Notes under the pieces: generated by a model
Seen by the model: the letters and a program-made list of their open reading frames with translations, nothing else
Database searches by the model: none
What the model was told of the DNA's origin: nothing
In this document: positions 26,182 through 34,494 of the stretch, one piece after another
Layout: the number at the start of each line of letters is the position of its first letter
Position numbering within the stretch: position 1 is the stretch's first letter
Translations under genes and position numbers: made by a program
Assembly (NCBI GenBank): GCA_040401995.1
Contig: JBBANM010000009.1
Location: 1 to 64,000, forward strand
Direction of reading: 5' to 3'
DNA length: 64,000 nt
DNA from: Haliscomenobacter sp040401995
Lineage (GTDB): Bacteria > Bacteroidota > Bacteroidia > Chitinophagales > Saprospiraceae

Positions 26182-26227
26182 CAAAATTACCTAAGGAAGA
26201 TCAAAATAGATACCTAATCTTAGGTAT
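26182..26227 (-). promoter_or_regulatory. feoAB promoter with DtxR-like operator sites
   Basis: ATACCTAA-TC-TTAGGTAT (26210-26227) is a perfect 8-bp inverted repeat. A second half-site, TTACCTAAGG (26187-26196), overlaps the minus-strand -7 box TAATTTTG (complement of 26182-26189). Start of feoA is about 52 bp downstream of that box. The TTAGGT half-site resembles DtxR/IdeR boxes, so iron-dependent repression by a DtxR-type regulator is likely; the regulator gene is not in the window. Confidence 0.55.
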
Positions 26228-26620
26228 TCGATTGTCCGTGTTGCAGATATGACACAGACAGATTGGGCTTATTATTTAAATCTGGTATGAGGAATGTACC
26301 TGTCAGAATGATCGCGACATAATGTTCTTGAATGAAAAGTATGAAAATAGGCAGGAATGCTCGTTTTGATTATGAATGGGCAACTCATCTTATTCGAAAA
26401 AAATGTTGTTTTGTGATTTAGAGCGTTAGTGAAAGCTCCGAGAATCAAATAATGTAGTGTGCCTATCACTTTTAAATAGCTTTAAGCTGCGATTAAAAAT
26501 ACTTAATCAGGGCTGTGCTACCTAAAATGGGTGGTTTAAATGATTTAAAAGTATGAACTCCGGCATAATAAGAGAGACTTGGCCTTAAAAACCATGTTTT
26601 TTTAAAATAGGTTTCATTTC
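26228..26620. other. intergenic region without a recognised gene
   Basis: About 390 bp between the feoA control region and the rhodopsin locus. An open frame of 65 codons on the minus strand (26272-26469) has poor composition and I do not accept it. No RNA gene recognised, although a plus-strand terminator at 26641 implies that something may be transcribed here. Confidence 0.4.
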
Positions 26621-26622
26621 TA

Positions 26623-26638
26623 GTTTACTAATGCACTT
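26623..26638. repeat. 16-mer shared with the crtY leader
   Basis: GTTTACTAATGCACTT is identical to 29711-29726. Its first 13 bases also occur at 27510-27522. On the minus strand it is followed after five bases by ATG of a 10-codon frame, which looks like a decayed leader. Confidence 0.6.
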
Positions 26639-26640
26639 TG

Positions 26641-26673
26641 ACCTGCTTTGCCTCTGTGGTAAGCAGGTTTTTT
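26641..26673 (+). terminator. rho-independent terminator, plus strand
   Basis: ACCTGCTT (26641-26648) and AAGCAGGT (26661-26668) form an 8-bp stem with a 12-nt loop, followed by a T run. No plus-strand gene precedes it within 3 kb, so an unannotated transcript is possible. Confidence 0.55.
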
Positions 26674-26721
26674 AATGCCCTTTTGTAAAATAGAAAATAA
26701 TATGTTGCCACATTCACATGA

Positions 26722-26758
26722 GAAAGGGAGCGCAAACCTCTAAGGCGCGCTCCCTTTC
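26722..26758 (-). terminator. hairpin after the rhodopsin gene
   Basis: GAAAGGGAGCGC (26722-26733) and GCGCTCCCTTTC (26747-26758) are perfect 12-bp arms, 35 bp past the rhodopsin stop. The T tail is short on both strands, so it may stabilise the 3' end rather than terminate alone. Confidence 0.55.
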
Positions 26759-26792
26759 ATCCCCAAAAGGGTCAATGAACCCTTGGCGTTAT

Positions 26793-27527
26793 TTAGGCTG
26801 TTTTAGCGCTAGAAACGGCGAGGGAATAAATCACCAAACCAAAGCCGATCTTGTTCACAGCATCTCCAATGTTGTAGATGATGTCCATCGCGCTTAATGG
26901 CAACATGCTGGACAATAAACCGCCTTCAATGGCCATGTAGCCGATTGGGTAAATGGCCCAACCTACCAAAATAAACCAGCCCAAAATTCTTACTGCGGTA
27001 TTCAATGCAGGATCGTTGGAACCAGCGGCTAATTTTTTCACCGAGCCAAACCATACTTCATAGAAGATAGCGGCATAACCAAGCGTAGAAATAGCGCCCC
27101 ATAGTGCCGACTGATCCCGGAATATGGTCTCTCCCAAATAACCGGTTACCAACATCCATACTGAGTAAATAATCATGCGCCATAGCAACCCTTGGGTTGC
27201 TCCAAAGGCCTTCAAAATCAAATAGAACTCAACGCACATCAACGGAACAGTCAAGATCCAGTCAATATAACGGAATTCGGTTGGCGACTGCTGGAACTCA
27301 GCCCAGAAGTTACGCATGTAAAAATAATGTACAGCGGCAATGCCTGTGATCAAACCAGAAACCAGCAAGGAATTTTTCCATTTGCCTTCTACCAGCCCGA
27401 TCTGTACAAAGAAAAATACCGTCGAAGCCAACATGGCCATCGATCCGATAAAGAAAGTAAAACCTACGTAGTCGCCAGGTTTCAACTGAGCTAAAAACAG
27501 TGTTTGAAAGTTTACTAATGCATCCAT
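26793..27527 (-). CDS. proton-pumping rhodopsin, antenna-type window
   Basis: 244 residues from the ATG at 27527 (a TTG two codons upstream is less likely). Seven helices. Retinal lysine Lys226 sits in DAVNKIGFG with counterion Asp222. Helix C carries the DTE set Asp89, Thr93 and Glu100, as in outward H+ pumps, and His67 matches proteorhodopsin His75. The tuning position (proteorhodopsin 105) is Met97, typical of green-absorbing forms. Gly144 aligns without gaps to proteorhodopsin Phe152, the position that is Gly156 in xanthorhodopsin and Gly178 in Gloeobacter rhodopsin, so a carotenoid antenna could bind. It lies next to blh and crtY on the same strand, 60 bp after blh. Confidence 0.95.
   Translation of the reverse strand: MDALVNFQTLFLAQLKPGDYVGFTFFIGSMAMLASTVFFFVQIGLVEGKWKNSLLVSGLITGIAAVHYFYMRNFWAEFQQSPTEFRYIDWILTVPLMCVEFYLILKAFGATQGLLWRMIIYSVWMLVTGYLGETIFRDQSALWGAISTLGYAAIFYEVWFGSVKKLAAGSNDPALNTAVRILGWFILVGWAIYPIGYMAIEGGLLSSMLPLSAMDIIYNIGDAVNKIGFGLVIYSLAVSSAKTA
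27510..27522. repeat. 13-mer repeat at the rhodopsin start
   Basis: GTTTACTAATGCA, the same 13 bases as at 26623 and 29711; here it lies within codons 2-6 of the rhodopsin gene. Confidence 0.55.
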
Positions 27528-27587
27528 GATCAAAAGGTGTTAAATATTAATAAAAAAATTATTCCGTATCCAAAATCCGAACAAATT

Positions 27588-28517
27588 CTATATTGCGCCC
27601 TGTGGTTGCTGGGCATATAAGAGCTCTATCAAAATCATATGTGGTAAAGTAACCAGCGATATGCCGAGAAACAACAAACCAATATGGGCGCCGACTGACA
27701 GGGATTCCTGAGCTCCCCATACGGCAAGCATACTGAATATCGCAAGTAAGGTGTAGGGCATAACCTGACGGAGGTATTGCTGCCACTTGTATGCCGGGTT
27801 CTTAGTTTGAAAAAATGCAACTTGCTCAAGGATTGAACTTAAAGAATGCCATCCCGCGAAATAAAGTCCAAACCCGACTAACAATGGCGTACAGTAAAAA
27901 AGTAAGCTTAGTACGATAAGGTTGGTCACCTCAGCACGTAGTTCTTGTTTGGAAATCAATTTTTTAAAATACAGTAAAGCCATTGCCAATAAAAGAATTG
28001 TTCCAAGGGTAGCCGGTAACGCCACGATCCAAGAGGAGGGCGTAATGGGATAAGTTGTTTTTAAAATAGCTTCCAAGATGGGCCGACTCTCCGTGTAATG
28101 CCACAATACCGGCGCGGCAATAACATAGCTTCCCCAAAATAGGTAAAGCATGGTTCGCGCAATTTTATTGAAGTGAATGGCATTCCAATTGGATTGACCA
28201 AAATGATAAGCAGATAACACCAAAAACATTCCCAATCCAACAACCGGACTCCACCGCCAAATGAAAGCATACACCGCCATCATACCCAAATAACTGCCGT
28301 AAAACCGAATCATTTCTTTGCGGTTGTTATCCCGGAAGTTGAGATTTCTAAAAATCAGATGATCTGTAGCACCATGTGGTATGCCCAAAAACAAGAGAGG
28401 TAAGGCAAGGGTTAGTCCGTATTGCTGAAGCAACTGTGGAAACAGCCAACCCAATACAACGAAGGCTAAACTAATTATCCGCAACAATTGATATAAAGTA
28501 GGGTATCTGTTAGCCAT
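27588..28517 (-). CDS. blh: Blh beta-carotene 15,15'-dioxygenase
   Basis: 309-residue membrane protein of the Brp/Blh family; the ATG at 28517 is 2 bp after the crtY stop, whereas the longer frame would overlap crtY. Hydrophobic throughout with the conserved iron-ligand-type histidines His48 (GIPHGATDH), His105 (SAYHFGQS), His224 (AGWHS) and His293 (LPHM). It cleaves beta-carotene into two retinals. It is placed between crtY, which makes its substrate, and the rhodopsin that uses its product. Confidence 0.93.
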   Translation of the reverse strand: MANRYPTLYQLLRIISLAFVVLGWLFPQLLQQYGLTLALPLLFLGIPHGATDHLIFRNLNFRDNNRKEMIRFYGSYLGMMAVYAFIWRWSPVVGLGMFLVLSAYHFGQSNWNAIHFNKIARTMLYLFWGSYVIAAPVLWHYTESRPILEAILKTTYPITPSSWIVALPATLGTILLLAMALLYFKKLISKQELRAEVTNLIVLSLLFYCTPLLVGFGLYFAGWHSLSSILEQVAFFQTKNPAYKWQQYLRQVMPYTLLAIFSMLAVWGAQESLSVGAHIGLLFLGISLVTLPHMILIELLYAQQPQGAI

Positions 28518-28519
28518 GG

Positions 28520-29704
28520 TCAATATATTTTTGCGGGTAATGAAGTAATCTCCTTTTCCCAAGGCAAACCCAAAAATCGCTCAAAAATAGCTAGTAAAAA
28601 AGGTTGGATCGGCAGGCTAGCCAATAAAGGCAGCTCTTGATAAATGTGGCTTTGCTCGTCCAGAAAGCGCAAGATGGAAGCAAATTGGTTTTTTCTAAAC
28701 AAGCGACTAAAGATCCCTTGAGCCTCATGCCCGTGATGGTAAAGGATGTGCAACAACAGATCGTCGTAAAAACGAAACCGCTTAGCTTGGGGCAAACGGG
28801 GATCAATAAGCTCTCCGTTCTTTATTTGGCGTGCCAACTGTAATGTTTGTTGTTGAATGCGCTGGAAAGCATAACCAGAAGAAGGCTTTACTGCACCCCC
28901 AGTAGTTCCAATGGGAACGACCCGTTGGCCAGCAGAGAAAGCAATACTGGTATTCGTCATTGGGATGACCCCAAATTCTTGTTCCTCAATCTGGTAATCC
29001 GTAATGCCCAATACTTGATGTAAATATGTTTTCAAAGCATCCTCATATGCTAACTGAGAAAGCATCGCTTTGGAAAAAACGGTATATTCTACTAGTGCAA
29101 GATGTTGATTAACTGGCAATACATAGGCAAAACGGGTTTGTCCATGCTGAGGAACGCGGAAATCCATTAACACAGCTTTGGAGGGGTCAAACTGCGGCGT
29201 TTTGGTGTGTACCCACCAGCCCATGAAATGCTGTAGTAAGGATTTATCCTCTTTTTGGGTTGCTATTCGTAATTGGGTACTATTAAACAAATAGCGAGCA
29301 AAAAATCGCTGCCCATTAGTTTCAACATAGGCTTTTTCGCCTATTTCGCCAAAATCGGTAATCTCAGCGGTAATAAAATGAATTTTGGGATTACTCGCCA
29401 GAATTTGACGAATATGATGGTAAAAATCAGCAGAACGCAACAATTGATAGCGATAATTACCAATTGATTGATGTTTTTTGCCGGTAAAGTCGGCAAACGA
29501 AAGTTCACCCCAAGCGTATTGGGCAAGGTGGTCAAAAGGTGTTGCTTTCTCCGACCAGGAACACCACGTACGATCATTAGTCGTTTTGTGTTCCCGATCT
29601 ATGATAAGCATTGTACCAGTGCAACCTAACGTATGCATATGATACGCTAGGCTCAACCCAGCACAGCCTCCACCGGCAATGATGTGGTCAAAATCCTTAA
29701 TCAT
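28520..29704 (-). CDS. crtY: lycopene beta-cyclase CrtY
   Basis: 394 residues from the ATG at 29704, chosen because it starts 4 residues before the FAD-binding Rossmann strand (FDHIIAGGGCAG; GGGCAG 11-16). It contains the lycopene-cyclase pattern RTWCSW near residue 60 and the TTGGAVKPSSGYAF block (about 275-290). It cyclises lycopene to beta-carotene. It is the first gene of the crtY-blh-rhodopsin set. The 184-bp gap upstream (29705-29888) must hold the promoter, but I see no consensus box. Confidence 0.92.
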   Translation of the reverse strand: MIKDFDHIIAGGGCAGLSLAYHMHTLGCTGTMLIIDREHKTTNDRTWCSWSEKATPFDHLAQYAWGELSFADFTGKKHQSIGNYRYQLLRSADFYHHIRQILASNPKIHFITAEITDFGEIGEKAYVETNGQRFFARYLFNSTQLRIATQKEDKSLLQHFMGWWVHTKTPQFDPSKAVLMDFRVPQHGQTRFAYVLPVNQHLALVEYTVFSKAMLSQLAYEDALKTYLHQVLGITDYQIEEQEFGVIPMTNTSIAFSAGQRVVPIGTTGGAVKPSSGYAFQRIQQQTLQLARQIKNGELIDPRLPQAKRFRFYDDLLLHILYHHGHEAQGIFSRLFRKNQFASILRFLDEQSHIYQELPLLASLPIQPFLLAIFERFLGLPWEKEITSLPAKIY

Positions 29705-29710
29705 TCTTTC

Positions 29711-29726
29711 GTTTACTAATGCACTT
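29711..29726. repeat. 16-mer repeat in the crtY leader
   Basis: GTTTACTAATGCACTT, six bases upstream of the crtY ATG on the minus strand; identical to 26623-26638 and sharing 13 bases with 27510-27522. Confidence 0.6.
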
Positions 29727-29888
29727 GAAAAAACGTTTCCAACAAACATCCAAATAAAATAACTAAGCTTATGCCAAGTAAAGCACTAAGCTTAAGTTTT
29801 TGTTACTGGATGTTCAGTGGGAATGTTTATAAACTTACGACAAAATAAATGAAAAAATGTTTAAAAAGAGACAAAATTTTATCTTGGC

Positions 29889-32036
29889 TTACCAACTATT
29901 TGCCTTATCACCTATCAATTCTGGTTCAGCAACGAGTTCAGATAGCATTTTTGATGCTTTGAAACGACGCCCAAACTTTTCTTGCAATACCCGGCAACGA
30001 TCTAAAAAAGCTTCCAACCCGTAATCGTTGATGTATTGAATAACTCCGCCTTTGAAAGATGGAAATCCCCAGCCATATATACTACCCAAGTTTGCTGCAG
30101 GTACAGATTGGATGACGCCTTCTTGCATACACCAGATGGCTTCCAGTACTTGGGCAAAAAGAAACCGATCGGTCAATTCCTGATAATCATACTCGGTTGG
30201 AACAAGCGGGTAATGTTCTTTTAATTCCGACCACAATACTCTAGAACCATTTTCGAGATATTCGTAGAACCCTGCTTTTTTATTTCTTCCTGGGCGATGG
30301 AGCTCTTCGGTCATTTTGAGAAGTACGCCGACTGCCGGGTGTTGCACATATTTGCTGCCATAGTGCGCCGCGGCCTGATTTTCATAGTCTAAAACCATAT
30401 TCAAGCCCAAATCATCGGCCAAAGCAAGTGCCCCCTTGGGCATCCCAGCCTGTTTTCCTAAGTTTTCAATTAAAGCAGGCGGATACCCCTCCAGCAACAT
30501 GGTGATGCCTTCCAGTATATAGGTATTTTGTACCCGAGCGGCGTAAAAACCCCATACGTCTTTCACCACAATGGGCGTTTTTTGAATGGCTTTTACAAAG
30601 TCAAAAGCACGGGCAATGGTCTCTTCGGATGTTTTTTCGCCTTTTACAATTTCTACCAAAGGCACTTCATCGGCTGGATGGAAAAAATGCAGCCCCACGT
30701 AGTTCTCCGGTCGGGTGGAAGCTTCTGCCAATTTGGTGATTGGAATCGACAAGGTGTTGGTAGCAAAAATGGAATACTCATCCATATACCCTTCCGATTC
30801 TTTGGTCACTTTCTGTTTAAGCATGGCATTTTCGAAAACCGCCTCAATCACCAAATCACAGGTTTCAAATTCATGGGCTACATCGGTAGTTTTGATGCGC
30901 TGAAGGATATGATCGGCATGTTTGGGTTGTATTTCCCCGATTTGAATCAAAGTATTTAGTTTGCTGCGTACATAATCCCGTGCTCGTTCTGCGATTAGTT
31001 TAGAAACATCCTTCAGAACTACCTCCAATCCATTTTGTAAACAAGCAAAAGCAATCCCGGAACCCATCAAACCGGCGCCAATGATGCCGATTTTTTGCGG
31101 TCGGAATTTGCCGTAGCCTTTGGGGCGGTTTTTGCCAAACTTGATGTAATTGGCGTCAAACCAAAAGGCTTTGATCATGTTTTTGCACTCGCTGCTGCAT
31201 ACTAATTCGGTATAGTAGCGGCTTTCAATACGTTCGGCAGTATCAAAATCCACTTTGGAGCCTTCAGAAAGTACATTGAGGATGGCTTGTGGCGCCGGGA
31301 AGTTGTTGTGGGTTTTGCTGGCCAGCGTGGCCGCCATTTCGCGGATGCGCTGGCCCATTTTGAGATCTTTGGCCGAGCCGCCAGGGATTTTGCAGTTGGG
31401 GCGATCCCAGGGACGCCGACTCTCCTTGTTTTGCAACAACCAATCTTTGGCTTGTTCCAACATCGCTTTGTGGCTAGGCGCCAGATCGTCGATAATGCCG
31501 GCGCGCAAGGCTTCACGGGGGGTATAACGATGACCGCTGGTGAGAATGGGGAATGCTTTTTCAATCCCCAATAACCACATCAAACGAATGATGCCGCCGC
31601 CGCCAGGGATTAAACCAATTTCTACTTCAGGCAGACCCAAACCGATCTTTGGATCATCCACGGCGATGCGGTGATGACACGCCAACGCTACTTCAAAACC
31701 TGCACCAATTGCACTACCGCTTAGGGCAGCGACAACTGCTACGCCAGGTTTCTCCAAATCGCGCAAAAAACGCTTCATGCGCTCAGCAATTGTGAAAATT
31801 TCATTGGGGTCATTGGCCTGATACAAATAATCCAGATCGCCGCCCGAAAGGAAAGTCTTTTTTTCGGAAGTAAGGATTACTCCTTTGAGAATTCCGCGTT
31901 TTTTTTCTTGTTTGAGGTGTTCAATAACCGGTACAAAGGCTTCCCAAATCTCATGATTGATGATGTTGGTAGCCCTGCCGCTCATGTCCAAGGTAAGGGT
32001 GACGATGTTGTGGATGTCCTTTTTGTAATGGATCAT
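29889..32036 (-). CDS. fadJ: FadJ-like enoyl-CoA hydratase / 3-hydroxyacyl-CoA dehydrogenase
   Basis: 715 residues, the usual length of the bifunctional beta-oxidation protein. The N-terminal crotonase domain (about 1-190) has the oxyanion and active-site segments LSGGDLDYLY, SGSAIGAGFE and GLPEVEIGLIPGGGG. The NAD-binding domain starts with IGIIGAGLMGSG (about 318-329) and includes TNTLSIPI and the catalytic HFFHPADE; a C-terminal HAD domain completes it. It hydrates enoyl-CoA and oxidises the product. The thiolase gene lies 33 bp upstream in the same direction, so the two form a fatty-acid-oxidation operon. Confidence 0.93.
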   Translation of the reverse strand: MIHYKKDIHNIVTLTLDMSGRATNIINHEIWEAFVPVIEHLKQEKKRGILKGVILTSEKKTFLSGGDLDYLYQANDPNEIFTIAERMKRFLRDLEKPGVAVVAALSGSAIGAGFEVALACHHRIAVDDPKIGLGLPEVEIGLIPGGGGIIRLMWLLGIEKAFPILTSGHRYTPREALRAGIIDDLAPSHKAMLEQAKDWLLQNKESRRPWDRPNCKIPGGSAKDLKMGQRIREMAATLASKTHNNFPAPQAILNVLSEGSKVDFDTAERIESRYYTELVCSSECKNMIKAFWFDANYIKFGKNRPKGYGKFRPQKIGIIGAGLMGSGIAFACLQNGLEVVLKDVSKLIAERARDYVRSKLNTLIQIGEIQPKHADHILQRIKTTDVAHEFETCDLVIEAVFENAMLKQKVTKESEGYMDEYSIFATNTLSIPITKLAEASTRPENYVGLHFFHPADEVPLVEIVKGEKTSEETIARAFDFVKAIQKTPIVVKDVWGFYAARVQNTYILEGITMLLEGYPPALIENLGKQAGMPKGALALADDLGLNMVLDYENQAAAHYGSKYVQHPAVGVLLKMTEELHRPGRNKKAGFYEYLENGSRVLWSELKEHYPLVPTEYDYQELTDRFLFAQVLEAIWCMQEGVIQSVPAANLGSIYGWGFPSFKGGVIQYINDYGLEAFLDRCRVLQEKFGRRFKASKMLSELVAEPELIGDKANSW

Positions 32037-32069
32037 GGTAGTTCTTTTGTACTGCCTTTATAGTACAGG

Positions 32070-33281
32070 TTATGTTCTTTCAATGATGGTAGCAACGCCC
32101 ATACCTCCGCCTACACAAAAAGTAACGAGCCCAGTACTGAGATTGCGGCGTTCCATTTCGTTTAATAAAATACCCAACTGCATGGCGCCGCTAGCACCGA
32201 GCGGGTGACCCAATGAAATAGCGCCGCCATTGACGTTCAAAATATCATCAGACACATCAAGCTGGCGTTGAAATTGGAGAACGACAGCGGCAAAGGCTTC
32301 GTTGCATTCCCAAAGCTGGATGTCTTTTTTATCCATTTTAGCCAGCGCCAACGCTTTTTTAGCCGCAGGTCCCGCACCAGTTAACATGATGGTATGCTCT
32401 ACGCTGACGGTAGCTGCGGCTATAATCCGCGCTCGGGATTTAAGTCCCAAGGCTTTGCCTTTTTGTTTGCTACCTACCAGTAATAAGGCAGCCCCATCTA
32501 CAATGCCTGAAGAGTTGCCTGCGGTATGGATGTGGTTGATTTTTTCAACCATGGGATATTTGTGGAGCGTCATCTCATCAAAACCGGTTTCACCCAATTT
32601 GGCAAAAGCAGGGGGTAGCGCTTCTAGTGCTTCCAGCGTAGTATCGGGGCGCAAATGCTCGTCGCGATCCAAGAGCAGCATATGATTGCGGTCGAAAATA
32701 GGAATAAGCGAGGAGTGAGCGTGGCCATTTTCACTTAATGACGCCGCCGCCGCTCTTTGGTGCGACTGCAGCGCATAGCGATCCACTTCTTCGCGGCTGA
32801 TGTTTTCGATGGTGGCAATAAGGTCGGCTGAGATGCCCTGTGGTACGTAATCATTGGCACTGATGATCTCGGGGTCAAAAATGAGCGGACCGCCGTCGCT
32901 GCCCAAAGGAATACGACTTAGACTTTCAAGTCCCCCGGCAATGCACAGTTCGCCCCATCCAGAGCGGATCTTTGCTGCCGCCATATTGACGGCTTCCAAA
33001 CCCGAAGCACAATACCGATTGAGGGTCATCCCCGAAACGTGATGGGGCCAGCGGGCATGTATCAAAGCTGCTTTGGCAATGTTAAAACCTTGATCATCAA
33101 TGGTGTTGACGCAACCAATAACCACATCGTCCACTTCTTGGGTGGGAAGTTGGTTGCGGTTCTTGATTTCCTGCAACAGGGTCGTCAACAAATCAATGGG
33201 TTTTACCTCGTACAAGGCCCCATTGCTTTTACCCCGCCCTCGTGGAGTGCGGATGGCATCAAAAATATAGGCTTCCGTCAT
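32070..33281 (-). CDS. acetyl-CoA C-acyltransferase (thiolase)
   Basis: 403 residues from the ATG at 33281, which begins the typical TEAYIFDAIRTPRG start; the longer frame adds 12 unlikely residues. Active-site Cys91 in NRYCASGLEAV, the GHPLGASG histidine and the C-terminal CVGGGMG cysteine are all present. It performs the thiolytic last step of beta-oxidation, partner of the FadJ-like protein encoded downstream. Confidence 0.93.
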   Translation of the reverse strand: MTEAYIFDAIRTPRGRGKSNGALYEVKPIDLLTTLLQEIKNRNQLPTQEVDDVVIGCVNTIDDQGFNIAKAALIHARWPHHVSGMTLNRYCASGLEAVNMAAAKIRSGWGELCIAGGLESLSRIPLGSDGGPLIFDPEIISANDYVPQGISADLIATIENISREEVDRYALQSHQRAAAASLSENGHAHSSLIPIFDRNHMLLLDRDEHLRPDTTLEALEALPPAFAKLGETGFDEMTLHKYPMVEKINHIHTAGNSSGIVDGAALLLVGSKQKGKALGLKSRARIIAAATVSVEHTIMLTGAGPAAKKALALAKMDKKDIQLWECNEAFAAVVLQFQRQLDVSDDILNVNGGAISLGHPLGASGAMQLGILLNEMERRNLSTGLVTFCVGGGMGVATIIERT

Positions 33282-33471
33282 CGGTATGGTATCTTCAGTA
33301 GTGCCCGGATCAGGCAATACAAAAGTAACAAAACTTAGACTTCCTTTTTGTTTGGTTTAGTCCAATAAAATCTTTGGTCAGTAGATTATCCTAGCAAAGC
33401 CAGCAAGGGCTGCTTATCTTTATGCCTGGAGATCTGGGAGTATGTTCCACATCATTTTAACTCACATAACT

Positions 33472-33813
33472 ATGGCTACGAAAATGAAAACGACAGGATT
33501 TGCCCGTTTTATAATGGTGATGTTGGTGGTTGGTCCTTTGGCTTATCTGGCGGCTACCTATTACAATGGCGAAGACGGCATCGGCCAAATCAAAAATTTC
33601 TTGGGGCTTGACAAAAAAGTAACGGTTGTAAGTGACTCCGAAAACGATGAAGAAACCGCAGATGCGCCTACTACAATGCCCAAAGGCAATGTAAGCGATC
33701 AGGTAGAGATATTGGAATCTGAAAACCGCGACTTGCGTACCACGCTCAGGGCTAAAGAATTGGAAGTTAGAGAACTGCGTCGGCAAATTGAGCTGTTGAA
33801 AAAAGCGCAATAG
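33472..33813 (+). CDS. small membrane-anchored coiled-coil protein
   Basis: 113 residues from the ATG at 33472. One membrane helix (about residues 10-30) is followed by an acidic linker (SDSENDEETAD) and a C-terminal heptad-like coiled coil (about 80-113, VEILESENRDLRTTLRAKEL). I do not recognise a family. The topology suggests a single-span protein that oligomerises. It stands alone between the thiolase and isc operons. Confidence 0.65.
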   Translation: MATKMKTTGFARFIMVMLVVGPLAYLAATYYNGEDGIGQIKNFLGLDKKVTVVSDSENDEETADAPTTMPKGNVSDQVEILESENRDLRTTLRAKELEVRELRRQIELLKKAQ

Positions 33814-33834
33814 GCAGACCTGTTGAAAAAAAAA

Positions 33835-34038
33835 GTAACTATCCAGCCGCCCTTAAGATTCCCGAAGGGAATGTATGTTGATAGTATCTAGTAATCAGTA
33901 TTTTCCCAATCCCGAAGGGATTATATGTTTATCCTGGGCAAAGAAACATATAATCCCTTCGGGATTGGGGAGAAAGACCTTATACCGTGCTATAAATATG
34001 CATTCCCTTCGGGAATAAAATAGCTCCTGGATAGTTAC
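33835..34038. repeat. PalF multi-hairpin palindromic element
   Basis: 204 bp with terminal repeats GTAACTATCCAG (33835-33846) and CTGGATAGTTAC (34027-34038). Nested inside are ATTCCCGAAGGGAAT-type arms and a central 26-bp perfect stem (33905-33930 with 33944-33969, core AATCCCGAAGGGATTATATG) around a 13-nt loop. No coding capacity. Confidence 0.8.
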
Positions 34039-34044
34039 AAAAAA

Positions 34045-34082
34045 AAGCCAGTCGACCCCGAAAGTGCGACTGGCTTTTTTTT
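34045..34082. terminator. bidirectional terminator
   Basis: AAGCCAGTCG (34045-34054) pairs with CGACTGGCTT (34067-34076), with A and T runs on either side, so it works for the coiled-coil gene (plus) and the isc operon (minus). Confidence 0.85.
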
Positions 34083-34111
34083 GAATAATTTTTTAAAGGC
34101 TATAAATCCCC

Positions 34112-34438
34112 TTAAACGGCAAAGCTTTCCCCACACCCGCAAGTACGTGCAGCATTAGGGTTGTTAAAATAAAAACCTTTACCTTCTAAACCGCCTGAAA
34201 ATTCAAGGACGGTATTGCAGAGGTATAAAAAACTTTTCAGGTCAGTAACTACCCTAACGCCATTGTCTTCAAAGACCTGGTCATTGGGTTTGTTCTCGTT
34301 ATCAAAATCCAATTGATACGTCAAACCAGAACAGCCGCCGCTGGTTACCGAAACCCGGACAAAGAAATCATCGCCGATTTTTTCTTTGTCAAAGATTTCA
34401 TCAATCTTTTCTTTAGCACTATCCGCTACAAAAAGCAT
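34112..34438 (-). CDS. iscA: IscA/HesB-type Fe-S scaffold or carrier
   Basis: 108 residues from the ATG at 34438 (a TTG two codons upstream is possible). A-type carrier with the three conserved cysteines Cys36 (GGCSGL), Cys100 and Cys102 (CGCGE). It accepts Fe-S clusters from IscU and passes them to apo-proteins. Third gene of the iscS-iscU-iscA operon, 56 bp after iscU. Confidence 0.92.
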   Translation of the reverse strand: MLFVADSAKEKIDEIFDKEKIGDDFFVRVSVTSGGCSGLTYQLDFDNENKPNDQVFEDNGVRVVTDLKSFLYLCNTVLEFSGGLEGKGFYFNNPNAARTCGCGESFAV

Positions 34439-34494
34439 GGTCAAATCTGTTTGGTTAAAAAAGGAAAAGCTACCCCCTAACTACTTCGTAACAA

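Noticed and set aside
26272..26469. 65-codon minus frame between feoA and the rhodopsin gene
   Set aside because: Composition is unlike neighbouring genes and no start signal is seen.
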